A DNA stretch of 64,000 nt, from the NCBI GenBank assembly GCA_932294295.1, contig OW028584.1, positions 26,504,970-26,568,969 on the forward strand, in the 5' to 3' direction. Source of the stretch: Alitta virens (lineage: Eukaryota > Annelida > Polychaeta > Phyllodocida > Nereididae). The position numbers and the translations under genes are program-made. Below the pieces are notes generated by a model. It had not been told where the DNA came from. It worked only from the letters and a program-made list of their open reading frames with translations, and made no database searches. Shown in pieces: positions 22,901 to 33,394 of this stretch; within the stretch, counting starts at the first letter, position 1; each line of letters opens with the position of its first letter.

Positions 22901-24324
22901 GATATAGCTTGTCTAGTAGTTGTAGTGTAGATCTGATTATTTTATTTCTATTTTTCGATTTGACATATATACCAACTTGATATTAATAATAAAACGATAT
23001 ATATCAAATGAATTACCTTTAGGGATACTCATAGTTTTGTTGAGGGCAAACATAATGCAGAAGTTTGGGTTCATGACACAGAGCTGCACATTTGCCCATC
23101 CTTCTATCAAGGCCATGACATAGAACCCTATGATGTTGGCCACGTGAAGGTTGGCAGGACGTTCTGGGAATTGCATGAGCGACATCATGACAGCAAACAT
23201 CAGCATGAAGGTTAAAGTGAATTCGCACAGAATGTCCTGAAAGGAGACCATGAAAATATTTACGTCCTACAGGTACCCTGATAACTACTGTATATAGTAG
23301 GGTGCAACACCCTTTTTGACAGGCCAAAAAGTGGCGTGGTCAGGGGGCTTGTCAAGAGGTGTGGCTAATTAGTATTCATGAGCTAATTAGTATTCATGAG
23401 CTAAATAGTATTCATGAGCTAATTAAAGTTAGCCACGCCTGACCACGCCCCTTTTTCGGCTTGTCAAAAAGATTGTTGCACCCTACTATATACAGTAGTC
23501 TGATAGCATTCCAAATCGGCCCAGCATCGTTTCTATATTGGCCACTGTCAGTACAGCATTGTAGATAGATAGATATGGAAGCACAGCCCTCTAAGGCAAA
23601 TTCTTGCCGCTATCGAGGGTTGATGGATGAGGTGAGAGAGGAGTCCACCCATGTTACACATATACCCGATGGATGGGATCTTTTACTTGCCTCAGCATAG
23701 ACACTGAGCACAAGGGACCAGCAATTTAAAAAGCTTTTTAAAGGCTGCAACCAGATTAAACAAATTTGTACTTTCAACATGATGCAACATGTTTCAGAGA
23801 CTAGGATAGATACAGTTTGGACTTCGTAAAATATTTTTGGCCACTAGATTAATTGCACATATTTGCACCTTTTTCTTTCAATAAGCTACATTTCAGCTGC
23901 TGGATGTAGACCACATGAGATGGTAAATTGGTGATACCTTGTGCTCATCCAATGCCGGGGCAAGTTAAAGGCCCCACTCCACGGATAAATTGGTAACATG
24001 GTGTGAACTCCAATTTTGTTATCTCATCATTATGTCTCCCTGTGGCAGTCATATGATTATGCTTCAAACCAGTATGTCTATGGTTTTTTTTTTTTTTTTG
24101 GGGGGGGGGGAGGTTTCAGTCAACATGAGCACAAGGGACAGCCAATTTAACGTCTTATCCAAACGACATGGAGCTGAGATGTTGCTCATGAAGGGTGCCC
24201 AGGCCTGGGCATTTGTTTCAATGAGATGAATGTCACAAAATGTTTAAGAAAAACTTACCTTGTAAAATCTAACAGTTTTCATTTCTCTGTAAGTTTCTTT
24301 CATAGTCCAAACTCCGAGCACCAT
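16997..24324 (-). CDS. Aquaporin-family channel, seven exons, 314 aa, both NPA motifs altered
   Basis: Minus-strand exons: 24259-24324, 23017-23236, 21296-21356, 20423-20627, 19596-19673, 18372-18534, 16997-17148. All introns are GT-AG and phases join exactly, giving 314 codons plus stop. The start MVLGVWTMKETY follows no earlier in-frame ATG. The plan is that of an aquaporin: TM1 EFTLTFMLMF, loop B with NPN (VMNPNFCIMF, about residue 80), TM3, TM4-TM5, loop E with NPS (SLNPSVALGL, about residue 192), TM6 after VYPTSGAAG, then a polar cytoplasmic tail. Canonical aquaporins have NPA twice, the second followed by Arg of the selectivity filter; here the residues are NPN and NPSV. Substrate is therefore uncertain: water, small solutes or no transport. 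Introns contain MITEs and SINEs. Two exon remnants of another copy lie at 25.65 and 29.26 kb. Confidence 0.88.
17839..18247. mobile_element. MITE in aquaporin intron 6, about 27-bp terminal inverted repeats
   Basis: TAAAGGTGCACTGTCTGTCA at 17841 onward (continuing AATTTGC) is mirrored by the complement at 18220-18246, with GT/CT the only change over about 27 bases. The 350-bp interior is AT-rich and non-coding. The ends are flanked by TTTAA, compatible with a TA target duplication. Confidence 0.75.
18995..19093. repeat. Foldback palindrome in aquaporin intron 5
   Basis: AGGAAAAC at the left pairs with GTTTTCCT at the right; ATCCCTGATCT pairs with AGATCAGGGA-like sequence and TGACAGAT with ATCTGTCA. 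The loop is about 24 bp. It is probably a small MITE. Confidence 0.65.
19386..19440 (+). repeat. 3' fragment of tRNA-derived SINE (family A)
   Basis: CTGTCCTAATTAGCCCAGTA and GGTGCAGAAATACAGGACGT match the tail of the complete copy at 20864-21055. It is followed by a short (CCA)n tract at 19434-19453, perhaps its tail. Confidence 0.7.
20864..21055 (+). mobile_element. tRNA-derived SINE (family A), full copy with 8-bp target duplication
   Basis: The head is tRNA-like: A box TAGCTCATTGATAGCGCTTGG and B box GGGTTCAATTCC. The tail holds CTAATTAGCCCAAAAGGTGC. The element is flanked by GATCATGG at 20856-20863 and again at 21056-21063, a target-site duplication. It lies in aquaporin intron 3 on the opposite strand. 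Related copies lie at 19386, 21555, 31377 and 38206. Confidence 0.85.
21555..21695 (-). mobile_element. tRNA-derived SINE (family A), truncated
   Basis: Complement of the family-A tail and mid part (TTAGGGCTTTACGTCCTGTA, CAGTTGGGCTAATTAGGACA, GAGACCATGGCAATGAGACG). The tRNA head is partial: GGGAACCGAACTC is the degraded B box. A (TG)n tract precedes it at 21550. Confidence 0.8.
21721..21765. repeat. (GATA)n microsatellite
   Basis: Imperfect GATA/GATG repeats in aquaporin intron 2. Confidence 0.85.
22600..22664. repeat. Palindrome with a 28-bp perfect core
   Basis: GTGAATATGCAATT at 22617 is followed directly by its reverse complement AATTGCATATTCAC. Outside the core AGATAACGA and TCATTATCT also pair loosely. 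It lies in intron 2 of the aquaporin and is probably a foldback remnant. Confidence 0.7.
23284..23499. mobile_element. Foldback MITE, 25-bp perfect inverted repeats and 6-bp target duplication
   Basis: The left end ACTACTGTATATAGTAGGG (continuing TGCAAC) has an exact complement at the right end. Inner arms also pair (CTTTTTGACA, AAAGTGGCGTGGTCAGG), leaving a centre made of three tandem 18-bp units of the type ATTAGTATTCATGAGCTA (about 23369-23424). CTGATA stands at 23278-23283 and again at 23500-23505, a 6-bp target duplication. It lies in aquaporin intron 1. Confidence 0.88.
23566..24215 (-). repeat. SINE family B, two fragments
   Basis: Segments 23566-23745 and about 24115-24215 match consecutive parts of the fuller copy at 24557-24836 (shared CTTTTACTTGCCTCAGCATA, GACAC..AGCACAAGGGAC, and later GTTGCTCATGAAGGGTGCCC). 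The middle 23746-24114 is unrelated and includes T/G homopolymers (24080-24110). The tRNA-like head is missing here. Confidence 0.7.
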
Positions 24325-24556
24325 TTTTGATATTTGTTTATCGAATTTTCAGAAATAATTTGTAAAATATATTCATTAAATGATATAAAGTACTGTACAG
24401 ATTTAGTATTGTCTGTTTTGTAGAAATAATAAGAGTGTGAAGAATATATAAGTTTCATAGTTTTATCGATGTACTGTCTAATTGATTTTATTGATCTTGA
24501 GATAAATCACTTGACAGATCAAGAAATCAGTTTATATTACATGATGAATGCTTGAA

Positions 24557-24836
24557 CTTTGACAGATAGATAAATAAGGTAAATAGATATATTGCAGCCC
24601 CTCGAAGGCGATATCTCGCTGCTCACAAAGGTTGATTGATGAGGTGAGAGGAGTCTGCACTTGTCACACATTTACCCAATGGGTGGTGTCTTTTACTTGC
24701 CTCAGCATAGACACCAAGTACAAGGGACCACCAATTTAAGGATGTTGCTTATGAAAAGATGCCCGGGCCCGGGATCGAACCTGGGTCCTTCCGAAGAGCA
24801 GTTGGGCGTGTTACCACTAGACCACTCATAATTCAG
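24557..24836 (-). mobile_element. tRNA-derived SINE (family B), fuller copy
   Basis: Read on the minus strand the element begins with a tRNA-like head: A box TAGTGGTAACACGCCCAACT and B box GGTTCGATCCC (about 24766-24835). A body shared with 23566-23745 and 24115-24215 follows, ending in GATA-rich sequence near 24560. It lies just upstream of the aquaporin start codon. Confidence 0.8.
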
Positions 24837-25640
24837 ACAGCACAATATTGAGAACAACTTACTGAAAAGGCTACGTCACTGCTAAAACACGTCACTATTA
24901 AGACCATGAATTTATTAGGTTCTCTTATATACAGCTGACTCTTTACGTAAGAATATCTCGTAAATAATTTGGTATGAAATTGGGAAGCAGTATGAAATGG
25001 CTACCCGTCCATGTCATGTAAATAAGTTGGTATTGGAGACAGCACTCTGCGCATGTAGATATCTACATATCACCAACCTATCTACAACGATCTGAACTAA
25101 GAGGTTTTATAACCTGTGTTCAGTAAACTAGATTACATAACATTATATTATAAAAATTATCAGTGATTCAAGAGAACAAATAAGTAGACAATTTACAAAC
25201 CAATCATATTGTGAAAATCTGTGTGAAACTTGCTACTAATAAAGATGTATTTCCCTAACATTGCCTGATAAATGTGGGAAAACTAAGAAAAATCAAGAAA
25301 ATATCTAATTTACGATATTTTGAAGAAAAATGTTTAAGTAAAGATGAAAATAAAGTTTGGTCCTATTTAAATTCTTTTATCAATGGAAATCTTCTCGTCA
25401 TTATCGATGAATTAAAAAAAATAGGAGTTGATAATATTAAAAATGTGGAAGTATCAAGTTTCAATTGTTAGTTTGCTATATTTACACAAGAGGGCTCAAT
25501 GTGTTTACTTGACTGAGGACTTCAATGTGTTTTTCCATTCAACAATGTTAAAGATCTCATCAAGCGAGAACACGTTTAATTCAGAGTATTATACAATTTT
25601 TTTATTTTTAGTTCTTCCAATTTCCTCAGCACCAAGTATT
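24837..25640. other. Upstream region of aquaporin and intergenic DNA
   Basis: AT-rich and without a recognised coding feature. Open frames at 25274-25471 and 25428-25643 are rich in Lys, Ile and Asn, as expected from AT-rich random sequence, and show no domain. The aquaporin promoter should lie left of 24837 but I see no clear TATA box. Confidence 0.4.
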
Positions 25641-25735
25641 TGAGAAAGTTTGCTGATTATAGTCTGACATCTAGCTGTGATTCTGGGGTTAATTTGGTAC
25701 ATGATATTGCATTCATTGTGGATTCTTTTTGAGCA
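25641..25735 (-). pseudogene. Remnant of an aquaporin last exon
   Basis: The minus strand encodes YQINPRITA, against YQIDPRITD at the C-terminus of the intact aquaporin (16997-17045). At DNA level CTGACATCTAGCTGTGATTC and GGGGTTAATTTGGTAC align with CTGACGTCTGTGATTC and CGGGTCAATTTGGTAC. The stop and frame have drifted. Strand and order agree with a decayed tandem copy whose exon 3 is at 29264-29324. Confidence 0.65.
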
Positions 25736-25837
25736 ATAAATTTAGGACTATTATAATTTATCTGCTTTATTTATTAGTGTGCTTATGCCTGCATATATAT
25801 ATATATATTATATTATATACTATATGTTTTCTAGATA

Positions 25838-28425
25838 GAACACCCTTTGTTTCTATTTGTGGTGATTTTAATAGCCGGACAGGTGATATGAATGATTTTG
25901 AAGAACCTGTAAATGGAAAAAATTCTTCTCTCATCTCTGACTTAGGCACTGTATCTCATGTTGCAACTACAATGCAACACAAATGGTCCCTTAAGCACAC
26001 ACAGACTGTGTAGAGATAAGAAGGTAAACACCTTTGGAAAGGATCTCATTAACTTATGTAGGGCAAGCAGTATTAGAATAATGAATGGATTCTTTGATGA
26101 AAGTATAACCGATCGATTTACCTGTCATACTCCTATGGGACAAAGTGTTGTTGACTATTTGCTTTGTAGTGAACCAGCGTATAATTGCCTTCATGAGTTT
26201 GTTATAAATGATAAGCTTACTGAGTCTGACCATACTCCACTTAGCTTTTCTTTTAACTTTCCCAAAGTACCAAAAAAAAATAAACACACTAAAAATAGTC
26301 GGCAGACCAGAACATTCAAGTATGTATTTGACAAGAGTAAAACTGAAGAATACCTCTCTAATTTTGACAGTGAAAATGCCAAGAACACACTGTATAAGCT
26401 ATGCTGTGATATTGAGTTAAGACTATGATACAGATGTGGTCATAGATACTGTATACCAATACTTAACTGATAGAATACGGCCAACGTTTGAGAAAAAGAA
26501 ACCTAAATCTGCAAAAAGCACTTTTCCTACTAATAAATGGTTTGATAGTGAGTGTAAAAATCTCAGAAAATCTTTGAATGACTTTGCTAAACAGAATGAT
26601 TTAGCCCAGGATCAAAACAAAATGCAATATGGTATTATGCACAGATATTACAAACGAGTAACTCAAAAGAAAAAAATGAAAATTTCAAGGAAATAATAGA
26701 AAGGAAATGCAAACTCTCATGGGTAAAAATCAAGCAGATTGCTGGAAGTATTGGAATAAATTAAAATCTGTTGGAAAAATCCAAGTTAACTGCCCAGACT
26801 TAGATACCTTTCATAACTACTTTAAACAACAATCGCTTCCACCAGGGCGTGACTATTTATACACTGAAAGTATGGCACACATAGTTAATGCTGTGCAAAA
26901 TTCTGGTTATAGCTGCAGTAGTGAACTATCTACTCATATTTGTGATAATGTAATAACTGAAGAAGAGGTCGCCCTGCATTTCAGGAGACTCAAAAATAAT
27001 AATTACTGTAAAAAATGGCACCTTATTGTAAATGTTAGTAAAACCAAAGTGATGCAGATTGGTAACAAAGCAATAAGCACCTTCTTCTGTAATGGTGAAA
27101 AACTAGTAAATGTTGACAGCTTCAAATATCTTGGCCATATGCTTACTAATAAGCGTAGAATACATAGCAAGATGACAGAATACCTCTCAACACAAGCTCA
27201 TAAAGCGCTCTTTGTACTGCAAGGTGATTCAAAACAAGCATTAGGAAATATCGATCCCATGCTATCTCTTCGAATGTTTGATACCTATATTTTACCTATC
27301 CTGGAGTACAATAGTGAAATATGGACAAGTGAAAAATCTATGCCTGAATTAGAAAATTTGCAACATATTAGGAGTTAGAAAACAAACACCATCTTTAGCA
27401 GTCTATGGTGAAACAGGTAGATCCCCATTGCATGTCAGACAGAAAATTAGAATGGTGAATTACTGGATAAGATTGGAAAGAGCACCTGATGACAGTTTAC
27501 TTAAGAAATGTTTAAATTTTCAGAAGGAAATTTATGTGAATGCAGTAAATGGAAATAACTGGTTCAGTAAAGTGTCATGTATTAAATAACTGCAACATTG
27601 AATATGATATTAGTAACCTCAGAAACTTTGACATTAATAATATCTCTGACACAGTGAAACTAAGTCTCTATGAAGCCGAACATGAGCGACTTATAAATGC
27701 AATAAATGACAGTTCGCAACAACCAAAACTTAGGACATATAAACTATTTAAAACTGATTGTAGAATAGAACCTTATCTTGAATTGCAACAAATTCGCAAA
27801 GTGTTAACTAAAATAGCTAGATTTAGGACAAGTTCACATAGCCTGAAGATTGAAACAGGTCGACACCATAAACCAATAATTCCCGCACCAAATAGAATAT
27901 GTGAAAAGTGTACGTTAAACTTTGTAGAAGATGAAATTCACTGTTTGATAGACTGTCCTGGTAATGAGCAACACTGTGTTAACCTTTTTTTGAATGCAAC
28001 TAAATTTATTAACAACTTCTTGTCTCTAGATGATACAACTAAGTTTACAGCTATAATGACAAACAAGGAACCTGAGTTATTAAATAGTTTAGGAAAGTTT
28101 CTCCTTCAAACCGATGTGTAGAGAAAACCATCTCCTGTATCCACACAGTTATTAATTTAGTTTATTAGTTTATTAGTTATGATGTGCTTGTCATGTTTTG
28201 GACTTTAAGAGTGAAATGTTTTTATTAGCGGCTTGTATTTTTTTTATTGTGTATGTGGATTTTAAACACGTATTAATAGTTAACTTGGTGGCTGGAACCT
28301 TGATTATTGAAATTTTATTGCTTTCTGTATTTACATTAATGTCTCTTTCATGTTATCTTTTAACTGAATGACATATGTATCACTTATGATATTTTACATG
28401 TCAATAAAATCTATTTATATATATA
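25838..28425 (+). pseudogene. Defective LINE: endonuclease and C-terminus, RT core deleted
   Basis: Plus-strand pieces of a non-LTR retrotransposon: endonuclease with ICGDFNSRTGDMNDF and, after a frameshift near 25960-26010, GQSVVDYLLCSEP and LTESDHTP; a Lys-rich linker (WFDSECKNLRKSLNDF); RT start (ITEEEVALHFRRLKNNN); then directly WHLIVNVSKTKVMQIG, FKYLGHMLTNKRR and the thumb; and a C-terminal zinc knuckle CEKCTLNFVEDEIHCLIDC ending at 28121. The RT fingers and palm, including Y-x-D-D, are absent between about 26998 and 27006, so several hundred bases are deleted. The 3' UTR ends with CAATAAAATC and a TA tract. The 5' end is truncated or decayed. It separates two aquaporin remnants. Confidence 0.85.
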
Positions 28426-29263
28426 TATTTTTCATTTATTGTTTTATTGCCTCTAATTGATACATGTGTCAGCATGACAAAATAATAAATGGCAAAAAAA
28501 AGACGATAATAGATGTACATTTTTGGGATCAACAGTTAAGTCCCACCCGTGAGGTAGAATAATGTTTAATGTGATTTGAAACTTACCATTTCATCGTAAA
28601 ATTTGCCATTGGCATCAAATTTAAGGCTCAGTTAGCTACATACAAGTCCCCTGTCCACAGGACAAGGTTACAACGTCATACATAAAAAAAAATATAGAAT
28701 TTCGACTTGTGTGGAAACTAGCCTTTTAATAAACATTTGCCACACGAAATACACCTGCTCTAGGGTGAGACATACTTATTTTCTATTGTCTCACTCTAAG
28801 ATACGGTTGATTTCTTCAAATTTTAATCGATTTCTGCATTTTTGGACTCGTGTTTCCTTGATTATCCATGACAGCAGCCATTATTGCCGACTTGTTCGGC
28901 TAAAACTCACTAAAGGGCTCTGGCGACGTCACGGATTGCTAAGCTTTTGTGGTAACGTTATAAATTTGTGTTTATTTGCTTTATTGGCACACTAGGACAC
29001 TAAAAATATTTGGAAATGATATTTAAACTGTCAAATTGCAGAAACTATGGACTGGCCAGAGCTATTTCAAAATTCAATTTTTTGTGCACTAGGGGCATTG
29101 AAGTTTGTTGATTAGCCAGTATGGTGACCCCAATAAGCACCCACTCTAACGCCCTCAAAAAATTGATTTAGTATGTCCTTGTCTACATTTGTGCAAAATT
29201 TCATGCTTGTAGACAAATCTGCGCAGAGCCCCCCCCCCCCCCCTGCTCAGTAGATATACTCAT
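28426..29263. other. Intergenic, no gene recognised
   Basis: A donor-like AATGGTAAGTTT (minus, about 28586-28597) and a minus-strand ATG at about 28875 are present but cannot be joined into a gene. A run of 18 C lies at 29228-29243. Confidence 0.4.
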
Positions 29264-29324
29264 TTGTATATCATAACAGATGCGAAAAAATTAGCTGCCA
29301 ACTCTGCCATGCAATTTAAGATTC
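29264..29324 (-). pseudogene. Remnant of aquaporin exon 3 from a decayed second copy
   Basis: Exactly 61 bp, like exon 3 of the intact gene (21296-21356), preceded by a good acceptor (TTTACAG). It encodes GILNCMAELAANFFASVMIY against GIFYCIAEMAASLCATLMIY. The donor has changed from GTGAGT to ATGAGT, so the exon cannot be spliced normally. Together with 25641-25735 it shows that a tandem paralogue once lay on this strand. Confidence 0.85.
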
Positions 29325-29691
29325 CTGTAAAACAAAAAATTGAATGTATGTCTTTATTATACAGCTACAGGACACATATGCAAGTGGATGCCCTTCGACG
29401 TTGCCTGATATATATATAAATATCCAAACTATATCCATGAGATGTGATGCAATTGGGACTACACTTATGTACAGGGTGCACTAACAAAAACTTTACAGTT
29501 AAAACTGAGCTCTTTAATAAAAGATACTTTATAAAAAGCAACAGGCGGCATGATATGGTACAGTGATCTTATGTGTATCTATGTTTCTGAATGCCCTAGA
29601 TAATGACAACTTGATTTGCGCAGGAGAACCTTGAATGAGCAATGCATTGCTTAGGCCTACATTGACTGTAAGTATGCAATAATTATACAAT

Positions 29692-31239
29692 ACACTGTGT
29701 GTCGTCACCTCAGCCCAGTGATCTAATTATGTACATGTTTTGCTCGTTAACTCATCTACAGGGTGCGGCCTAAAAAGTTGCACCAGGCATCTCCTCTTTT
29801 GGGATGGCTCTAGGTTAACTCAAATGCTTATGAAGTCTTTAAAAGTTTTGCCACATTTAGTTAGGGGTATAAGCAATTGGTCAGATGGTTCATGCTGCAG
29901 TGCTTGTTCTGAGTGACACACATCACAGAAGTCAAATTTCTGTCTGCTTGCATGGTGTTTATTGTTGCAGAAAGTTTACAAATTAGAGATTTCCTAGTTA
30001 CTACACCTCTGAAGCCACAGAAAATATAATATTTGCACAGAATCCTCGTTCAATATTTTCTATATGTGCATATATATATCATGGTATTAGATGATAAGAA
30101 GATTGGTTCCAGTTTTGATTCAGCAAGGTCATGAAATTAAAATGGAGAAATATAATGGCATTCCAGAGGGACTTTTTGAATCTACAACTAATCTGGAAAT
30201 AATCACATGATTTTCAGGAGGATTGGCCAGTTAATTAAACAGAAAAGACAGAAAATTGTTCAAAATCCAAAATGGCACTTTCTGCCTCAAAAGTGTCAAT
30301 GCTCTACCTTCTTATTCAATATTATTATATTTGCCCTATTTTTGGCGGCAAAGGTCAAGAAAGGTGTCTGTAACACATCTGTATGATCAGTGACATAATC
30401 TAATGCTTGTAATGCAAAAGCCGAGATGAAAATCCCCCAAAGGCGTGATAAATGTGCATGTGCTATATTTAGATCCATATTATCTATAATTCTTGAGGAA
30501 ACAAGAAAATATATTTATAAAGTTAATTTAGGTCTATTATTACTTGCGTGTGTATGATTGCAGCTGCGTGCAATCACTGTTAATTGAGGCAATAACAAAA
30601 GAGGTAACAGTAGCTGCTGGTGCAAGTTTTTATGCCGCACCCTGTAAGGTAAATTAATCCATTTCTGGTATAGTCTAGACTGCTTATGGTATTAAAGGTA
30701 TAACAATGAAATTGCTGAATAATTAAATGTGCATGTGCTGAGTTTACGCAATTATTGTTCTGACAAGCAGGCAATTCGGAAATTTCCTTATATAAACTAA
30801 AAATTCACTTCTCTTGTATTTTTAGGAGAATATTGCGCAAGTCTATCCTCTGCCCATCGGCTACATAGTTTAACCAATCATAATAACCAAGTCAAATTTT
30901 GTTTAACTAGATAAACTATCTAAGAATGTCCATAATTGGATCCCTTGGCTTATAGGTTATGACACACAGTGAATAACTAATAAATCCTTTGAATTTCATA
31001 CTGTGTGTTAACTAAATGCTGCTGAATCATTTTGATATGTTTCTTTTATATGTCTATCATTTGTTCTTTTATTTTTATATTTGTGATTTACTAGTTAACA
31101 AGTAAAGCTCTTCTTAAAAAGACAACTTTACCAGACTTGTTTAAGATTATTGTGATGGCAGATGGTAGATTGTGCTAAATAAAGATTTTTTGGTTGCTTT
31201 TTTTTTTTTATGAATAAGGAAAAATTAGACTTTAAATGA
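29692..31239 (+). repeat. Dispersed repeat R1, copy 1, split by a transposon
   Basis: 29692-29758 and 30645-31239 align with 32113-32768 as one continuous repeat. The 3' end reads TAAATAAAGATTTTTTGGTT followed by a T-run, so it may be a retroelement 3' part on the plus strand. No coding sequence is seen. The 886-bp insertion separates the two parts. Confidence 0.85.
29759..30644. mobile_element. Non-autonomous DNA transposon, TA target site, empty site known
   Basis: The left end CAGGGTGCGGCCTAAAAAGT (continuing TGCACCAG) is mirrored at the right end with two changes in 28 bases. It is bounded by TA at 29757-29758 and 30645-30646. The second copy of the host repeat (32113-32768) has a single TA at 32181-32182 and no insert, which fixes the borders. 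TA duplication points to the Tc1/mariner superfamily. The 886-bp interior has no recognisable transposase. Confidence 0.9.
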
Positions 31240-32112
31240 AAATAATTATGAGTGAAAAATAGCAACTATACTTTATTATTATTATTTGAGATGAAATGGG
31301 TGTTCCTTTTTTTATTTAATCCAAAACATCATAAAAAATTATTTTGGGTCAAATAAATTCATTTCATAGTCATTGTGGTGGTGATTAGGGCTTTACGTCC
31401 TGTATTTCTCCACCAGTTGGGCTAATTAGGACAGGCAGGGACCATGACAATGAGATGAAGGATTAAAAAGCCATCGACTGGGAATTGAACTCGGGACCCA
31501 GTGGTTGGAAGCCCAGAGCGCTACCTCTGAGCTAGGCCCCCACCCTTCATTGTCATTGTAGTGGAACCAGCAAAAATGCAATGTGAAAAACGACCCAGTT
31601 CTCCTTACTCCCACCTACAATACATAGCGCATTCAAGATGAAGTGAAACCAGTTTTGTAATCACTAGACCATACAGTGTTTTCCTAAAATGCATGTGATA
31701 TCAGCCATTATGTTTACATGAGTATTGTGTGTAATACTGCTGTAACCTTTTTCATATTTAATAATGGCTTTTCTTTGTTGGCAAAGACTCAAATGCGAAG
31801 TAAAATTCTTTTATCTGAATGTTTTGCAAAATTTAGAATAATGTATGATTTTTACATAAATCTCTTTTTCATTTCACCCATAATAATAATACAGCAACCA
31901 CCTGTATCAAATGGCCCCTTCCAAATCCCATGAACTGAATTTTAATTCTTTTTACCCATTTATTAAATGGCCACTTTCTTTAATATATATTCATCATGGT
32001 GCGAGTTTTATGGCTAGATAACATGTTACTTATGTACTGTGTCACGTGACAGCGGGAAACATTGGAATGATGTCTACTTGTTTAGGCAGGCTATCTGGGG
32101 CAGATACCCCTG
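31240..32112. other. Intergenic, containing a SINE
   Basis: Apart from the SINE at 31377-31550, AT-rich sequence without recognisable genes. Confidence 0.5.
31377..31550 (-). mobile_element. tRNA-derived SINE (family A), nearly full copy
   Basis: Complement of family A from tail (TTAGGGCTTTACGTCCTGTA) to head (GAATTGAACTCGGGACCCAG is the B box region; GAGCGCTACCTCTGAGCTAG is the A box region). TCATTGT is found at 31370-31376 and again at 31547-31553, the likely target duplication. Confidence 0.85.
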
Positions 32113-32768
32113 AACACTGTGTGTCATCACCTCACAGCCCTGCAACCTAATTATGTACATGTTTTGCACGTTTACTTATCTAAGGTAAATTAATCAATTT
32201 CTCTTATAGTCTAGACTGGCTTATGGTATTAAAGGTCTAACAATGAAATTGAAGAATAATTAAATGTGCATATGCTGAGTTTACGCAATTCTTGTTCTGA
32301 CAAGCAGGCAATTCAGAAAAATTGCCTTATATAAACCAAAAAAATATGAATTCATTTCTCTTGCATTTTTAAGTGAAGAGTTATCAAGACTATACTCCGC
32401 CCATCGGCTATACAGTTTAACCAATCATTTTGTTTAACTATGTAAACTAGCTATGAATTTCCATAATTAGGTCCCTTGGCTAATAGGTAATGACACACAG
32501 TGAATAACTGATAAATCCTTTGAATTTTATACTGTGTGTTAACTAAACGCTGCCAAATTATTTTGATATGTTTCTTTTATATTTCTATTATTTGTTATTT
32601 TCTTTTTATATGTATGATTTACTGGTTAGCAAGTAAAGCTCTTCTTAAAAAGACACCTACCAGACTTGTGTAAAATTATGGCAATGGTAGATGGTAGATT
32701 GTGCTGAATAAAGATTTTTTGGTTGCTTTTTTTATTTGTGAATGAGGAAAAATTAGACTTTAAATGAT
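32113..32768 (+). repeat. Dispersed repeat R1, copy 2, uninterrupted
   Basis: Aligns with 29692-29758 joined to 30645-31239 at high identity. It carries the intact, single TA site (32181-32182) used by the transposon in copy 1. The two copies lie about 1.5 kb apart in the same orientation. Confidence 0.85.
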
Positions 32769-33391
32769 CATTTGCAGCAAAATACTATGGTTATTGATTC
32801 AATTATGTCTAAAAGGTTAATTTATGCATTTTGCATGCATGTGGTAACCAAAATGTTGGCTAACATTGGCTGAAACTGGTCATAGAGCAACAGAGCTACA
32901 GAACTACCTTATATGGGCATGCACAAATTTGACACCACTGAAGATTGTGCATTACACTTGGGCCACCCATTTTCTCATCATCTTAGGCTATTAATACCCT
33001 GGAAACGTATAAGGAACTTTGACAATAGTCTGAAATGATATTCATCAGTCAGATGAAACTTATTTGGTCATGAGCGTTATGCTGCATTAATCTGTAAGAA
33101 AAAAGATAATAGCATAACATGACATTATATGTTCCTTATGTCATTTCAGACTGTTAATTTCTTAGATGAATACACTGGAAATTCCAATTTATGTAAAATT
33201 ATTAGCACAAATTCTATTAAAATTAATCAATGATATTTAACCAACCTCAAAATGGGACATACCATTTGAAATGGAATTTCATTCCAGGTCATGTCGTAGG
33301 ATTTACTTAAAAATTCCACTCTTTTCAATTTTTTGATATGTTTGATGAGGATAAGCGGAATATCTCTGGGCTAGTTTTGATACTTTCTGTG
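32769..33391. other. Intergenic, nothing recognised
   Basis: AT-rich; no domains, no clear repeats. Confidence 0.5.
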
Positions 33392-33394
33392 TTA

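Noticed and set aside
28541..28900. Possible minus-strand first exon (ATG near 28875) and donor-like site near 28590
   Set aside because: No compatible acceptor, domain or further exon could be found.
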